Positions 47,004 to 55,228 of a stretch of DNA of 64,000 bases are shown one piece after another. Every line of letters starts with the position of its first letter. Positions within the stretch are counted from its first letter, which is position 1. Location: NCBI GenBank assembly GCA_963521185.1, contig CAUQTV010000006.1, forward strand, positions 1 through 64,000. Reading direction: 5' to 3'. This DNA comes from Enterobacter_D sp963521185. Its GTDB lineage: Bacteria > Pseudomonadota > Gammaproteobacteria > Enterobacterales > Enterobacteriaceae. Made by a program: the position numbers and the translations under genes. The notes beneath the pieces are model-generated. The model worked only from the letters and a program-made list of their open reading frames with translations. It was not told where the DNA came from and did no database searches.

Positions 47004-48275
47004 ATGTTTTCTTTTGTCGCAAGACAGGCAATCTTTGATGAAAAACTCAATACCTTCGGGTATGAGCTTCTCTTCAGGGACAGCATGACCAATCGGTTTC
47101 CCGATGTCTCGCCTGAACATGCGACCGCGCAGCTTATCGAAGAGCAGTTCTTAGGCGCGCCCACCGGTGAGCAGAACGCCGCCAACGCCGTATTCGTTAA
47201 CTTTCCTTATGAATTACTGATCAAAGGCCTGGCCGAAACCCTGCCCAAAGACCGGGTGATTGTCGAAGTGCTGGAGAGCGCGGAGCCAAATCCGCGCCTG
47301 CTGGAGTCGATCAAACAGCTGCACAAAAAAGGCTTTCGCATCGCGCTGGATGACTTCTCCCTGAGCGATAACTGGAACGCGTTTATTCCCTACGTCGATA
47401 TCATCAAATTTGACGTCCACCAAAGCACGCTCCAGGAAATTCAGTCCTATATTTTGCACAATCAGCAACTGCTGAAAGAGACGATCTTCCTCGCCGAAAA
47501 GGTAGAAACCTTCGAAGAATTTGAAACCTACAAACAGATGGGGTTTACGCTGTTTCAGGGGCATTTCTTTAGCAAGCCGGTGATCTTCAAAAACAAAAAA
47601 ATCATTCAAAATCAGATTATCGCCCTGAAGCTGATTCAGGAAGTGAACGCTGAGACGCCGGATCTGATCCAGATTGAAGAGCTGTTAAAACGCGACATCG
47701 CCCTGTCGTTTAAAATCATGCGCTATGCGCAGAACATTCTCTATAACGCGCGCGGCATTCGCGGCAGCCGCAGCCAGTCGATCAAAGACATTGTGGTTTA
47801 CCTGGGCGTGACCGAACTGCGCCGCTTTGTGCTGGTCGCCTGCCTGACGTCGTTTAACACCGTCAAAACAAACGAGACTTACTATGCGAGCCTTATCCGC
47901 GCGCGCTTTTGCGAATTAGCGGCCAACCGGCTAATGGGCATCCACTCGTCAAACGACGCGTTTATGGTGGGCCTGTTTTCGCTGCTCGACGTGATTCTGG
48001 AAATCCCGCAGGAAGAGCTGATCGAGCAGGTGGTGATTTCCGCCGATGTGCGCATCGCCTTGCAGGAGCGCAAAGGCATGCTGCATCAGTTGGTCAACCT
48101 GGTGCAGCTGTATGAAAACCGTCACTGGGAAGAAGCCAGCCTGGAAGCCAAGCGTGTGGGGCTGACGCGCGGTATCGTCGCCGAAATGATGGATGAAGCC
48201 ACCAAATGGGCCGACGAAATGCCCATCGCCAAAAGTGCCAAAAACGGCTACGACCGCGTTAATCGCTACCGGTGA
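47004..48275 (+). CDS. EAL-HDOD protein (YuxH-type)
   Basis: 423 residues: N-terminal EAL-like domain (about 1-205) and C-terminal HDOD domain (about 205-400; SFKIMRYAQN..SIKDIVVYLGVTELRRFVLVACL). EAL signature reads ELL at residues 21-23; LDDFSLSD, KFDVH, AEKVET and FQGHFFSKP stand for the usual DDFG, KID, AEGVE and QGYFFSKP. Some metal positions appear altered, so it may bind c-di-GMP or act as a scaffold instead of hydrolysing it. Such proteins regulate motility and attachment. Confidence 0.88.
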   Translation: MFSFVARQAIFDEKLNTFGYELLFRDSMTNRFPDVSPEHATAQLIEEQFLGAPTGEQNAANAVFVNFPYELLIKGLAETLPKDRVIVEVLESAEPNPRLLESIKQLHKKGFRIALDDFSLSDNWNAFIPYVDIIKFDVHQSTLQEIQSYILHNQQLLKETIFLAEKVETFEEFETYKQMGFTLFQGHFFSKPVIFKNKKIIQNQIIALKLIQEVNAETPDLIQIEELLKRDIALSFKIMRYAQNILYNARGIRGSRSQSIKDIVVYLGVTELRRFVLVACLTSFNTVKTNETYYASLIRARFCELAANRLMGIHSSNDAFMVGLFSLLDVILEIPQEELIEQVVISADVRIALQERKGMLHQLVNLVQLYENRHWEEASLEAKRVGLTRGIVAEMMDEATKWADEMPIAKSAKNGYDRVNRYR

Positions 48276-48294
48276 TCTTTACCCTGCATCAAAA

Positions 48295-48326
48295 CGCTGC
48301 ATTCTTAATGGTTAAGAAATGCAGCG
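48295..48326. terminator. Bidirectional terminator
   Basis: CGCTGCATT/AATGCAGCG outer stem and CTTAA/TTAAG inner stem between convergent genes. On the minus strand TTTTGATG follows; the oxidoreductase operon ends here. Confidence 0.8.
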
Positions 48327-48343
48327 CTATTCACTTAGTATGA

Positions 48344-49372
48344 TTAATTCAAATGCTGAATGCCCTCTTCCAGCAGTTTTATTTGCAGCAGCGTTTCCTC
48401 ATCTTTGACCAATTTCGGTTTCCCGTGGATCAGGGTGTCATACAGCGCATCGTAATAGCGGGCATAATCGCCACGCTGGGAAATCACCTTCTCTTCATGG
48501 AAGACACCGCTATCATCAATCCACGTTAGCACGCCATAATCTTCCGGTGCATCAAGGCCAAAATCAGCATTGCCAGGCATATAAAACAGCTTGAGATGCT
48601 CTTCCTGTTTATCTTTTTTATGCTTCACAAACATGCCTTTTTTGCCATAGATGACAAAGCTCGGGCGATCTTTTACCCGGAAGAAACTCGATTTCACCGA
48701 CACTTTCAGCGTCTGATAGTAGAGATCAATATCAAAGTAATCGTTCATGCGCCCCGCACCCAACAGCTGGCGCACATCGTAGTTGACGCGATCCGGCGTG
48801 CCGAAACAGGAAATAACCTGATCCAGCGTGTGGCAGCCGTGACCAAACAGATAGGAATTTATCTGGCTAAACTGATGTGTTGACTCGGGTACCTCCGGGC
48901 GGAAATAGTCATAATGCATCTCTAATTCCAGCAGGTCGCCCAGGACACCTGACTCAATCACCTTTTGGGTGGTAAGAAAATCGCTGTCGAAACGGCGGTT
49001 CTGATAGCACTGGATCATTAACCCCTTCTCACGGGCGAGCGCAAACAGTTCCTGCGCCTCGGCAGAGGTTTCGGTAAAGGGCTTTTCCACCACGCAGTTT
49101 TTCCCGGCCAGCAGCGTCTTTTTTGCCAGCGAGTAATGCAGCGCAGAGGGGATGCTGATCACCACCAACTGGATCTGCGGGTCGTTTAATAACGCCTGCA
49201 GATTATCGGTATATTCCACGCCCGGTAATCGCGGCCAGGCATCCTTTTCAGGGTGAATGGAGTAAATCGTTTTGGTGACGATTTTCTCCGCGCGGGAGAG
49301 AACAAACGGCAGATGATAGCGGTTCGCGCTTTTGCCGTTGCCAATAAAACCGATCGTTAACTTATCTGTCAT
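48344..49372 (-). CDS. Gfo/Idh/MocA oxidoreductase (second of pair)
   Basis: 342 residues from MTDKLTIGFIGNGKSANRYHLPF, with N-terminal NAD(P) fold, EKPFT motif (CVVEKPFTETSAEA) and C-terminal domain. Resembles the YhhX branch. The ORF continues 107 codons upstream in frame, but that part is antisense-like sequence inside the next gene. Overlaps the upstream Gfo/Idh gene by 11 bp. Last in a PTS operon, so it probably acts on the sugar phosphate or its product. Confidence 0.9.
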   Translation of the reverse strand: MTDKLTIGFIGNGKSANRYHLPFVLSRAEKIVTKTIYSIHPEKDAWPRLPGVEYTDNLQALLNDPQIQLVVISIPSALHYSLAKKTLLAGKNCVVEKPFTETSAEAQELFALAREKGLMIQCYQNRRFDSDFLTTQKVIESGVLGDLLELEMHYDYFRPEVPESTHQFSQINSYLFGHGCHTLDQVISCFGTPDRVNYDVRQLLGAGRMNDYFDIDLYYQTLKVSVKSSFFRVKDRPSFVIYGKKGMFVKHKKDKQEEHLKLFYMPGNADFGLDAPEDYGVLTWIDDSGVFHEEKVISQRGDYARYYDALYDTLIHGKPKLVKDEETLLQIKLLEEGIQHLN

Positions 49373-50342
49373 TGCTGAACTCCACGTTTTGTTGTTTGCG
49401 CCCTTCTTCCATGACGCTGGCGGCGATAGCGCTGATCTCCAGCATCTGCTGTGCGGTGGTGAAATCACGCGTGTCGATAATGCGAATAAAGGCCTGGAAC
49501 TCATAAAACAGGCGGTGTTCACGCTCATCAAACGCGACGGTTTCACTCTGACCATTGTTGAAAACGAGATCAAAACCCTGCATCTGATTAACAGGGATGT
49601 GAATATGCGCGCTGGCCTTGTCGCCCTGTAATACGGAGGTGGTCGGTGCCCGGCAATCTTTCGCACCGATGCACAGACATTTAAAGGTGCCATAATCCAG
49701 CACCATCACGCCGCTCGTATCAATCTGATGCTGAATATTCGCGTAATAGTTTACGGCATGCGGCTTACCGAACATTCCCACAACGAAATGCACGTTATAG
49801 ACATTGATGTCCATTAGTGCACCGCCCGACTTGCGGTAGTCAAAGGCCGGATGGATATCCCCGGCGACAAATGCGTCATAGCGCGAAGAATACTGGCTGT
49901 AATTCAGCGTGATTAATTTCAGATTACCCAGCGCCGCCACGTTCGTTTTCAGCGATTGATAGGCGGGCAAATAATGCACGTTCATTGCTTCCAGCATGAT
50001 TAACTGGTTTTGCTGCGCCAGCGCTTTCAGCGCGTTAAATTCCCGCGTATTGCTGGCGACAGGCTTTTCAATAATGACATGTTTGCCCCGGCTTAACGCC
50101 TGATGCGCAAACGAGAAATGTAGATGATTGGGCAGCGCGACATAAATGGTATCGACATCGCTTGCTAACAGCGCGTCATAATCATAAAACACGGCATCGA
50201 TGGCATATTCTTGAGCCAGCGACTGCGTTTCCTCTTTTGTCTGCGGCGTGCCTAATATCGCCAGCGAGTCGACGTCCAGTTTATGCAGGGTGGTTAGCAG
50301 ATCCCTGACAATCATGCCCGTGCCTAAAATACCTAATTTCAT
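49362..50342 (-). CDS. Gfo/Idh/MocA oxidoreductase (first of pair)
   Basis: 326 residues: GILGTGMIVRDLL Rossmann start, IIEKPVASN (lysine of the EKP motif), and GGALMDINVYNVHFV near the catalytic centre. Distinct from the second oxidoreductase (low visible identity). About 104 bp downstream of the EIIA gene, with AGGAAG before the start. Confidence 0.9.
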   Translation of the reverse strand: MKLGILGTGMIVRDLLTTLHKLDVDSLAILGTPQTKEETQSLAQEYAIDAVFYDYDALLASDVDTIYVALPNHLHFSFAHQALSRGKHVIIEKPVASNTREFNALKALAQQNQLIMLEAMNVHYLPAYQSLKTNVAALGNLKLITLNYSQYSSRYDAFVAGDIHPAFDYRKSGGALMDINVYNVHFVVGMFGKPHAVNYYANIQHQIDTSGVMVLDYGTFKCLCIGAKDCRAPTTSVLQGDKASAHIHIPVNQMQGFDLVFNNGQSETVAFDEREHRLFYEFQAFIRIIDTRDFTTAQQMLEISAIAASVMEEGRKQQNVEFSNDR

Positions 50343-50446
50343 TTTTCTACTCTTCCTTTTCGGTCAGCTCAGCGCCGTTAGAAGCGATGACGTTTTGATA
50401 CCCTTAAAAAGACTTTTTCTTATAAGGCTGCAACCTGCCATCGTCA

Positions 50447-50776
50447 TCATGCGTGGCTTCTCTGTTTTAACCGTTGAATTTCACGCTGCTGATCGATCAG
50501 CTCGCCGATCAATTCTCGCGCCAGCATGGAGGTCATGATGTGATCCTGCGCGTGTACCAGCACTAGATTGACCTGCACTTTGCCACAGCCTTCATCGAGA
50601 CCAATCAACATGGTTTGCACATCGTGCGCCCGTTTCGTCGCGGCAGAAGAAGCAGCAAGCTTTGCATCCACCTGATCCCATAGCCCTTGTTTCGCCGCAT
50701 ATAGCGCTTCCATTGCCTCGCTGCGAGCTTCTCCGGCATTGATGATCAACTCCATTACGGTTGATTCCATATCCAT
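50447..50776 (-). CDS. PTS EIIA, lactose/cellobiose family
   Basis: 109 residues, three-helix Lac-type EIIA. Phosphorylated histidine H75 in LVLVHAQDH, equivalent to ChbA H89. Located after EIIC by 35 bp. Confidence 0.93.
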   Translation of the reverse strand: MDMESTVMELIINAGEARSEAMEALYAAKQGLWDQVDAKLAASSAATKRAHDVQTMLIGLDEGCGKVQVNLVLVHAQDHIMTSMLARELIGELIDQQREIQRLKQRSHA

Positions 50777-50811
50777 TGCGTTTCTCCTCTTTGCAAAAGA
50801 ACGGTGATGAA

Positions 50812-52104
50812 TTAAGCCGTTGCGGGCTGGGTTTGCGCTTCCTGTTCAATCAATTGTTTTTCATAGATCTTGAAGAATGGCAGGTAGATGAAAATATCAA
50901 TGACGATCAGCGCCACGACCAAAACAGTGTTATTAAGCACCCAACCGGCACCCCAGGCCGCACCAAACGGTGCGGGAGTGGTCCACGGCACCAGTGAAAC
51001 CACTTTTGCAATCAGACCCGTGCTGGCCGCAAACCATGCCATCACGGCGTTAACAACCGGGGCAATAATGAACGGGAAAAAGAGGATCGGATTCATGACA
51101 ATCGGGCTGCCAAAAATAATCGGCTCATTGATATTAAAAAAGCACGGCACGATGGAGAGTTTGCCCATCGCTTTCAGGTGCGCCGCTTTACTGCGCATAT
51201 AAAGAAGACACAGCGCCAGCGTTGCACCTGAACCGCCGAGGTTGATGAAAAATGCCCAGAACGCTTCCGCAAAAATATGTGGAATAGGCTGGCCAGCGGC
51301 GAGGGCGGTTTGATTTAACCCCAGGTTAATCAGATAAAAGGGCTGCAAAATGCCGCCGACGATCGCGCCGCCATTAATGCCGGAAAACCACAGCACCTGG
51401 CACAGCAGCACGGCAATAAGTACCGCAGGCAGGGAGTCTGCGGCGGAGACTAATGGCATAAACAGCGCCATAATCACTTCAGGCAAGAGCATGCCGAATT
51501 TATGTTGCAGAAACACATTCAGCGGATAGACAGTACAAATAACAATGATGGCGGGAATTAACAGATTGAAAGACTGACGGATTTTATCCGGCACCTGCTC
51601 AGGCAGCTTAATGCCGATATTGTAGACCCTGAGCAGACGCACCATTTCCACGCTCAGAATGCCAATTAAAATGGCGGTAAAAATCCCCGAACCGCCCAGC
51701 GATGCTGCCGGTAATGCCCCGTCCATTGCTGGTGATGCAATCAGCAAGAAGCTCATCAATGACAGCATGGCGCACGAGAACGCATCAAGCTTATAGGTCA
51801 GCGCCAGATTATAAGCGATACCGGCGCTGATATAGCAGGCCATAATCCCCATCGTCATATGGAACGGGGTCATGATTTCATCGAAATAGTCTTTAGAAAC
51901 GGACAGCCAAAGTCTACCGAGTGAAAACGTGGTATCGGGTGAAAATGGCGGAAAGGCAAAAATAAGCAGGAACGATCCGACAATCATAAACGGCATTGCG
52001 CCGATGAAACCGTCACGCACGGCCATAATATGACGCTGCGTTCCGGCCACGGCGGCAACTGGGGTGATTTTATTTTCAATAAAATCAAAGAGTACGTTCG
52101 ACAT
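50812..52104 (-). CDS. PTS EIIC, cellobiose family
   Basis: 430 residues with about ten membrane segments. Conserved loops RDGFIGAMPFMIVGSFLLI, WFSGINGG and FNINEPIIFGSPIVMNP with the key glutamate NEP. Between EIIB (25 bp) and EIIA genes. Imports an unidentified beta-linked disaccharide or diacetylchitobiose-like sugar. Confidence 0.93.
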   Translation of the reverse strand: MSNVLFDFIENKITPVAAVAGTQRHIMAVRDGFIGAMPFMIVGSFLLIFAFPPFSPDTTFSLGRLWLSVSKDYFDEIMTPFHMTMGIMACYISAGIAYNLALTYKLDAFSCAMLSLMSFLLIASPAMDGALPAASLGGSGIFTAILIGILSVEMVRLLRVYNIGIKLPEQVPDKIRQSFNLLIPAIIVICTVYPLNVFLQHKFGMLLPEVIMALFMPLVSAADSLPAVLIAVLLCQVLWFSGINGGAIVGGILQPFYLINLGLNQTALAAGQPIPHIFAEAFWAFFINLGGSGATLALCLLYMRSKAAHLKAMGKLSIVPCFFNINEPIIFGSPIVMNPILFFPFIIAPVVNAVMAWFAASTGLIAKVVSLVPWTTPAPFGAAWGAGWVLNNTVLVVALIVIDIFIYLPFFKIYEKQLIEQEAQTQPATA

Positions 52105-52129
52105 TATTTCGTATCCCGTGTCGTTATTT

Positions 52130-52453
52130 TTATGCCCGAACAGTATTGGTCTGGATCAACGCCAGCGCGTCGGCGAGAATTTTATCGCCGCGCAGCATGC
52201 CATAATCCATATTACTAATAATGCCGATCGGCTTACCGGCGGCCTGAGCCCTCTTTTTGAACTCCTCGAATTTGTATTTAATTTGGGGTCCTAAAAGACA
52301 GCAGTCATAGTGCGGCAGCGTCGTCTCAAATTCGTCCATCGCCACGGCGATAATTTCAGCTTCAATGCCGCCAGCCACAGCCGCCTGTGTCATTTTTTTA
52401 ACCACAATGCTGGTGGACATGCCTGCTGCACAGCATAAAAAAATCTTAACCAT
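52130..52453 (-). CDS. PTS EIIB, lactose/cellobiose family
   Basis: 107 residues from MVKIFLCCAAGMSTSIVVKK; phosphorylated cysteine C8 (the one before AAGMS), as C10 in ChbB. First gene of the operon EIIB-EIIC-EIIA-Gfo/Idh-Gfo/Idh. AGGACCT-type SD (CTGAAATGG region) is weak; start by homology. Confidence 0.92.
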   Translation of the reverse strand: MVKIFLCCAAGMSTSIVVKKMTQAAVAGGIEAEIIAVAMDEFETTLPHYDCCLLGPQIKYKFEEFKKRAQAAGKPIGIISNMDYGMLRGDKILADALALIQTNTVRA

Positions 52454-52544
52454 TTCAGGACCTCTCATCGTTTCTGTTTTCTGGATGTCTGCAATGCTGT
52501 CAGGCAGGTCAGGTGAAATCCGTGATTAAAATCTCAAAAAACGC

Positions 52545-52633
52545 AAAATCACTTACAATCAGGTGATTTTTCGTGACAAAGATCACCTTTAAACACTTAT
52601 AACACGTAAAAACACTTACAAATAAGTGATTTT
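52545..52633. promoter_or_regulatory. Two 26-bp operators for the DeoR regulator
   Basis: Operator A, 52545-52570: outer arms AAAATCAC/GTGATTTT. Operator B, 52608-52633: CACTTA-CAAA-TAAGTG with A/T flanks. Both share CACTTACAA and the GTGATTTT end and are 63 bp apart, six helical turns. Further partial copies (ACTTACGTGATTT) occur at 52664-52676. The 338-bp gap between the PTS operon and the regulator holds no gene. Confidence 0.7.
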
Positions 52634-52792
52634 AGTGAACTATAGATGAGTAATCAGTTTTTTACTTACGTGATTTAACGTGATCATGGACACAGATTCA
52701 GTTCCGGACGCGTAGCAATCAGTAGTTCGATATGAAATACTTTTTCGACCCGCGTGATGCCGCAATGAGCAGCCAATAATGAGAATAAGAAG

Positions 52793-53569
52793 ATGACCCA
52801 GGAAGAACGTCTGATTGAATTGGAAGAGGTGATCAAAACCCAGGGCAAGGTGACGCTCGACTATATTTGTCAGCAATATGCGATCTCTTATGATTCAGCA
52901 CGCAGGGATCTGGTTAAGCTGACCAAACTGCCCGATATCATGCGTATACGTGGCGGGGCGATTTTGGCTGAAAAACGGGTTGAGCAGCCTTATGTGAGCC
53001 GCGCGCAGTTTGGTGCCGATAAAGAGCGCCTCTCCGCTTGTGCGGTCAAATCCATCAAGGAGAAAGAGATTATTTTTCTCGACGCCGGAACGACGTCTGC
53101 CGCACTCGCGCGTCAGTTAACTGTGCCCACCAGCGTCATCACCAATTCTATTGAAGTGCTCAACGAAATCATTGGCAAAAAACAGATCGCTATTTCCGTA
53201 CTGGGCGGTAATTTTGATGATTACTCCCACGCGATCCAGGGTAATACCACGATCGATCAGATCAAAAAATATCATGCAGACAAAGCTTTTATTGGCGTAA
53301 GCGGTTTGTCTGAATTCGGGATCACCACCGATACCGAGTTGGATGCATTGCTTAAAATTGCCATGGCGAAGCAGGCCAAAAAAGTGATCTGCATTACCTC
53401 CTTTACCAAGTTTAATACGCAACTGATGTATCAGTCGTGCAGCTGGTCAGATATCGATCACATCATTACCGATAAAACACCGCCGAAAGCGATACTGAAA
53501 TTAATCGAAGAACACGACGTTGAACTGGAAGTGATCGGTAGCGAAGAGGAGATCCAGCCTACGCTGTAA
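52793..53569 (+). CDS. DeoR-family repressor of the PTS operon
   Basis: 258 residues: N-terminal DeoR HTH (MTQEERLIELEEVIKTQGKVTLDYICQQYAISYDSARRDLVKL, then RGGAIL) and a sugar-phosphate-sensing domain (FLDAGTTSAALA, GGNFDDYS, DKAFIGVSGLS). Divergent from the PTS operon with repeated palindromes between, so it likely controls that operon and itself. Effector unknown. Confidence 0.92.
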   Translation: MTQEERLIELEEVIKTQGKVTLDYICQQYAISYDSARRDLVKLTKLPDIMRIRGGAILAEKRVEQPYVSRAQFGADKERLSACAVKSIKEKEIIFLDAGTTSAALARQLTVPTSVITNSIEVLNEIIGKKQIAISVLGGNFDDYSHAIQGNTTIDQIKKYHADKAFIGVSGLSEFGITTDTELDALLKIAMAKQAKKVICITSFTKFNTQLMYQSCSWSDIDHIITDKTPPKAILKLIEEHDVELEVIGSEEEIQPTL

Positions 53570-53645
53570 GGCTTTTTCACCCTATTGAGCGATAGGATTA
53601 TCGCATATCACTTTCTCCTCCAGGCGGCACTCTTGGCAGCGCTGC

Positions 53646-53694
53646 GCACCACAACAGCGCTGTGCTGATTAGGGTTCTGCATCAAAATGGCGCA
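53646..53694 (+). promoter_or_regulatory. Two NtrC-like sites upstream of the Anbu operon
   Basis: Distal GCACC-N5-AGCGC at 53646-53660 (8 of 10 core matches to GCACC-N5-GGTGC) and proximal TGCATC-AAAAT-GGCGCA at 53678-53694 (10 of 12 matches to TGCACC-N5-GGTGCA). Centres are 33 bp apart, about three helical turns, like the paired NtrC sites of glnA. The proximal site overlaps a hairpin GGCGCACG/CGTGCGCC at 53689-53709 that may also end the deoR-type transcript. Confidence 0.6.
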
Positions 53695-53736
53695 CGTTTT
53701 TCGTGCGCCGGGTGATAAGTCCTGCTTTTGACACAC

Positions 53737-53752
53737 TGGCATGTTTTCTGCA
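53737..53752 (+). promoter_or_regulatory. Candidate sigma54 promoter of the Anbu operon
   Basis: TGGCAT, GTTTT, CTGCA; GG (53738-53739) and GC (53750-53751) are 12 bp apart. It lies 43 bp upstream of the ATP-grasp start and 51 bp (centre to -24) below the proximal NtrC-like site. Predicted transcript start near 53762. Confidence 0.65.
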
Positions 53753-53794
53753 TTTCCCTGTCTATCTTCATCAAACGGAATGCAGGGGATGACA

Positions 53795-55228
53795 ATGATA
53801 AAAATGACGCTTCCGACCGCGCCATACTACGATGAGATGCTCACCGCAGAAGGCCGGCAACGCCAGCATTATGATGGCTATTGGCAGTGGCTACAGCAAA
53901 CCGATCAGCAGGCGATCCGTCAGAAGAAAGAGCAGGCAGAACTGCTGTTTCATCGGGTCGGCATCACCTTTAACGTCTATGGCGAAGAAGGGGGGACTGA
54001 GCGTCTCATTCCGTTCGACAGCGTTCCGCGCATTATTCCGGCAGACGAATGGCGCATGTTAGATCGTGGTATTCGCCAGCGCGTCAAAGCCCTTAACGCC
54101 TTTCTCCACGATATTTACCACCAGCAGCATATTCTCAACGCCGGGATCGTCCCCCGGGAGCAGGTGCTGGCCAACGAGCAGTACCAGCCCTGTATGCAGG
54201 GTGTGGATCTGCATAACAATATTTATGCGCATATCACTGGCATCGATATGGTCCGCAGCGGCGACGGCAATTACTACGTGCTGGAAGATAACCTGCGCAC
54301 GCCGTCCGGCGTCTCCTATATGCTTGAGAACCGCAAAATGATGATGCGGCTCTATCCGGATCTGTTTGCCAGTCAGCACATCGCCCCGGTGGAACGCTAC
54401 GCCAGCTACCTGCTGCAAACCCTGCGCGAAAGCACCAGCGTTGACGATCCGACCGTGGTCGTGATGACCCCAGGTCGCTTTAACAGCGCCTACTTTGAGC
54501 ACAGTTTTCTCGCCCAGCAGATGGGCGTGGAGCTGGTGGAGAGCGCCGATCTGTTTGTTAAAGCAGGTGGCGTGTACATGCGCACCACGGCAGGCCCGTG
54601 CCGCGTGGATGTGATTTACCGTCGCATAGATGATGCTTTTCTCGATCCCCTCGCCTTCCGCTCCGATTCCATGCTTGGCGTACCGGGCCTGCTGTCGGTC
54701 TACCGCAGCGGCGGCGTGGTGCTGGCCAACGCGATTGGCACCGGCGTGGCGGACGATAAATCAATCTACCCTTACGTACCGGACATGATCCGCTTTTATC
54801 TGTCCGAAGAGCCGATACTGGGAAATATTCCCACCTGGCAGTGCCGCAAGCCGGACGATCTCAGTTACGTGCTGGCAAACCTTCACAGCATGGTGGTGAA
54901 AGAGGTGCACGGCGCGGGCGGCTACGGCATGCTGATTGGCCCGAAAGCGACGCGTCAGCAGATCGAGGATTTCCGCCAGTTGATCCTCGCCAATCCCGGT
55001 AACTATATTGGTCAGGATACACTGGCCCTTTCCACCTGCCCGACGTTTGTCGATGAAGGGCTTGCTCCCCGCCACATTGATTTGCGCCCGTTCGTGCTGT
55101 ACGGCGAAGAGATCCGCCTCGTGCCCGGCGGCCTCACCCGCGTGGCGCTTACGGAAGGGTCGCTGGTGGTGAACTCGTCGCAGGGCGGTGGCACCAAAGA
55201 CACATGGGTGATGGAGGAAGAGGAATGA
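53795..55228 (+). CDS. Circularly permuted ATP-grasp protein (Anbu cluster)
   Basis: 477 residues of the CP-ATP-grasp type 2 family (DUF404/DUF407). Motifs IPRIIPADEWRMLDRGIRQRVKALNAFLHDIYH, DLHNNIYAHITGIDMVR, YVLEDNLRTPSGVSYMLENR and VVKEVHGAGGYGMLIGP. Such enzymes are predicted amidoligases linking amino acids or peptides. Start MIKMTLPTAPYY has AGGGG six bases upstream; ATGs further up are not placed well to an SD. First of four overlapping genes: ATP-grasp, alpha-E, transglutaminase, Anbu. Confidence 0.9.
   Translation: MIKMTLPTAPYYDEMLTAEGRQRQHYDGYWQWLQQTDQQAIRQKKEQAELLFHRVGITFNVYGEEGGTERLIPFDSVPRIIPADEWRMLDRGIRQRVKALNAFLHDIYHQQHILNAGIVPREQVLANEQYQPCMQGVDLHNNIYAHITGIDMVRSGDGNYYVLEDNLRTPSGVSYMLENRKMMMRLYPDLFASQHIAPVERYASYLLQTLRESTSVDDPTVVVMTPGRFNSAYFEHSFLAQQMGVELVESADLFVKAGGVYMRTTAGPCRVDVIYRRIDDAFLDPLAFRSDSMLGVPGLLSVYRSGGVVLANAIGTGVADDKSIYPYVPDMIRFYLSEEPILGNIPTWQCRKPDDLSYVLANLHSMVVKEVHGAGGYGMLIGPKATRQQIEDFRQLILANPGNYIGQDTLALSTCPTFVDEGLAPRHIDLRPFVLYGEEIRLVPGGLTRVALTEGSLVVNSSQGGGTKDTWVMEEEE

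Noticed and set aside
48344..49693. 449-codon oxidoreductase ORF
   Set aside because: Upstream 107 codons are a shadow of the neighbouring Gfo/Idh gene; Rossmann fold begins at MTDKLTIGFIG.
53689..53709. Hairpin GGCGCACG/CGTGCGCC as a plain DeoR-gene terminator
   Set aside because: It is 120 bp past the stop, has no U-tract after the stem (T5 is in the loop) and overlaps the NtrC-like site, so it was not listed as a terminator.
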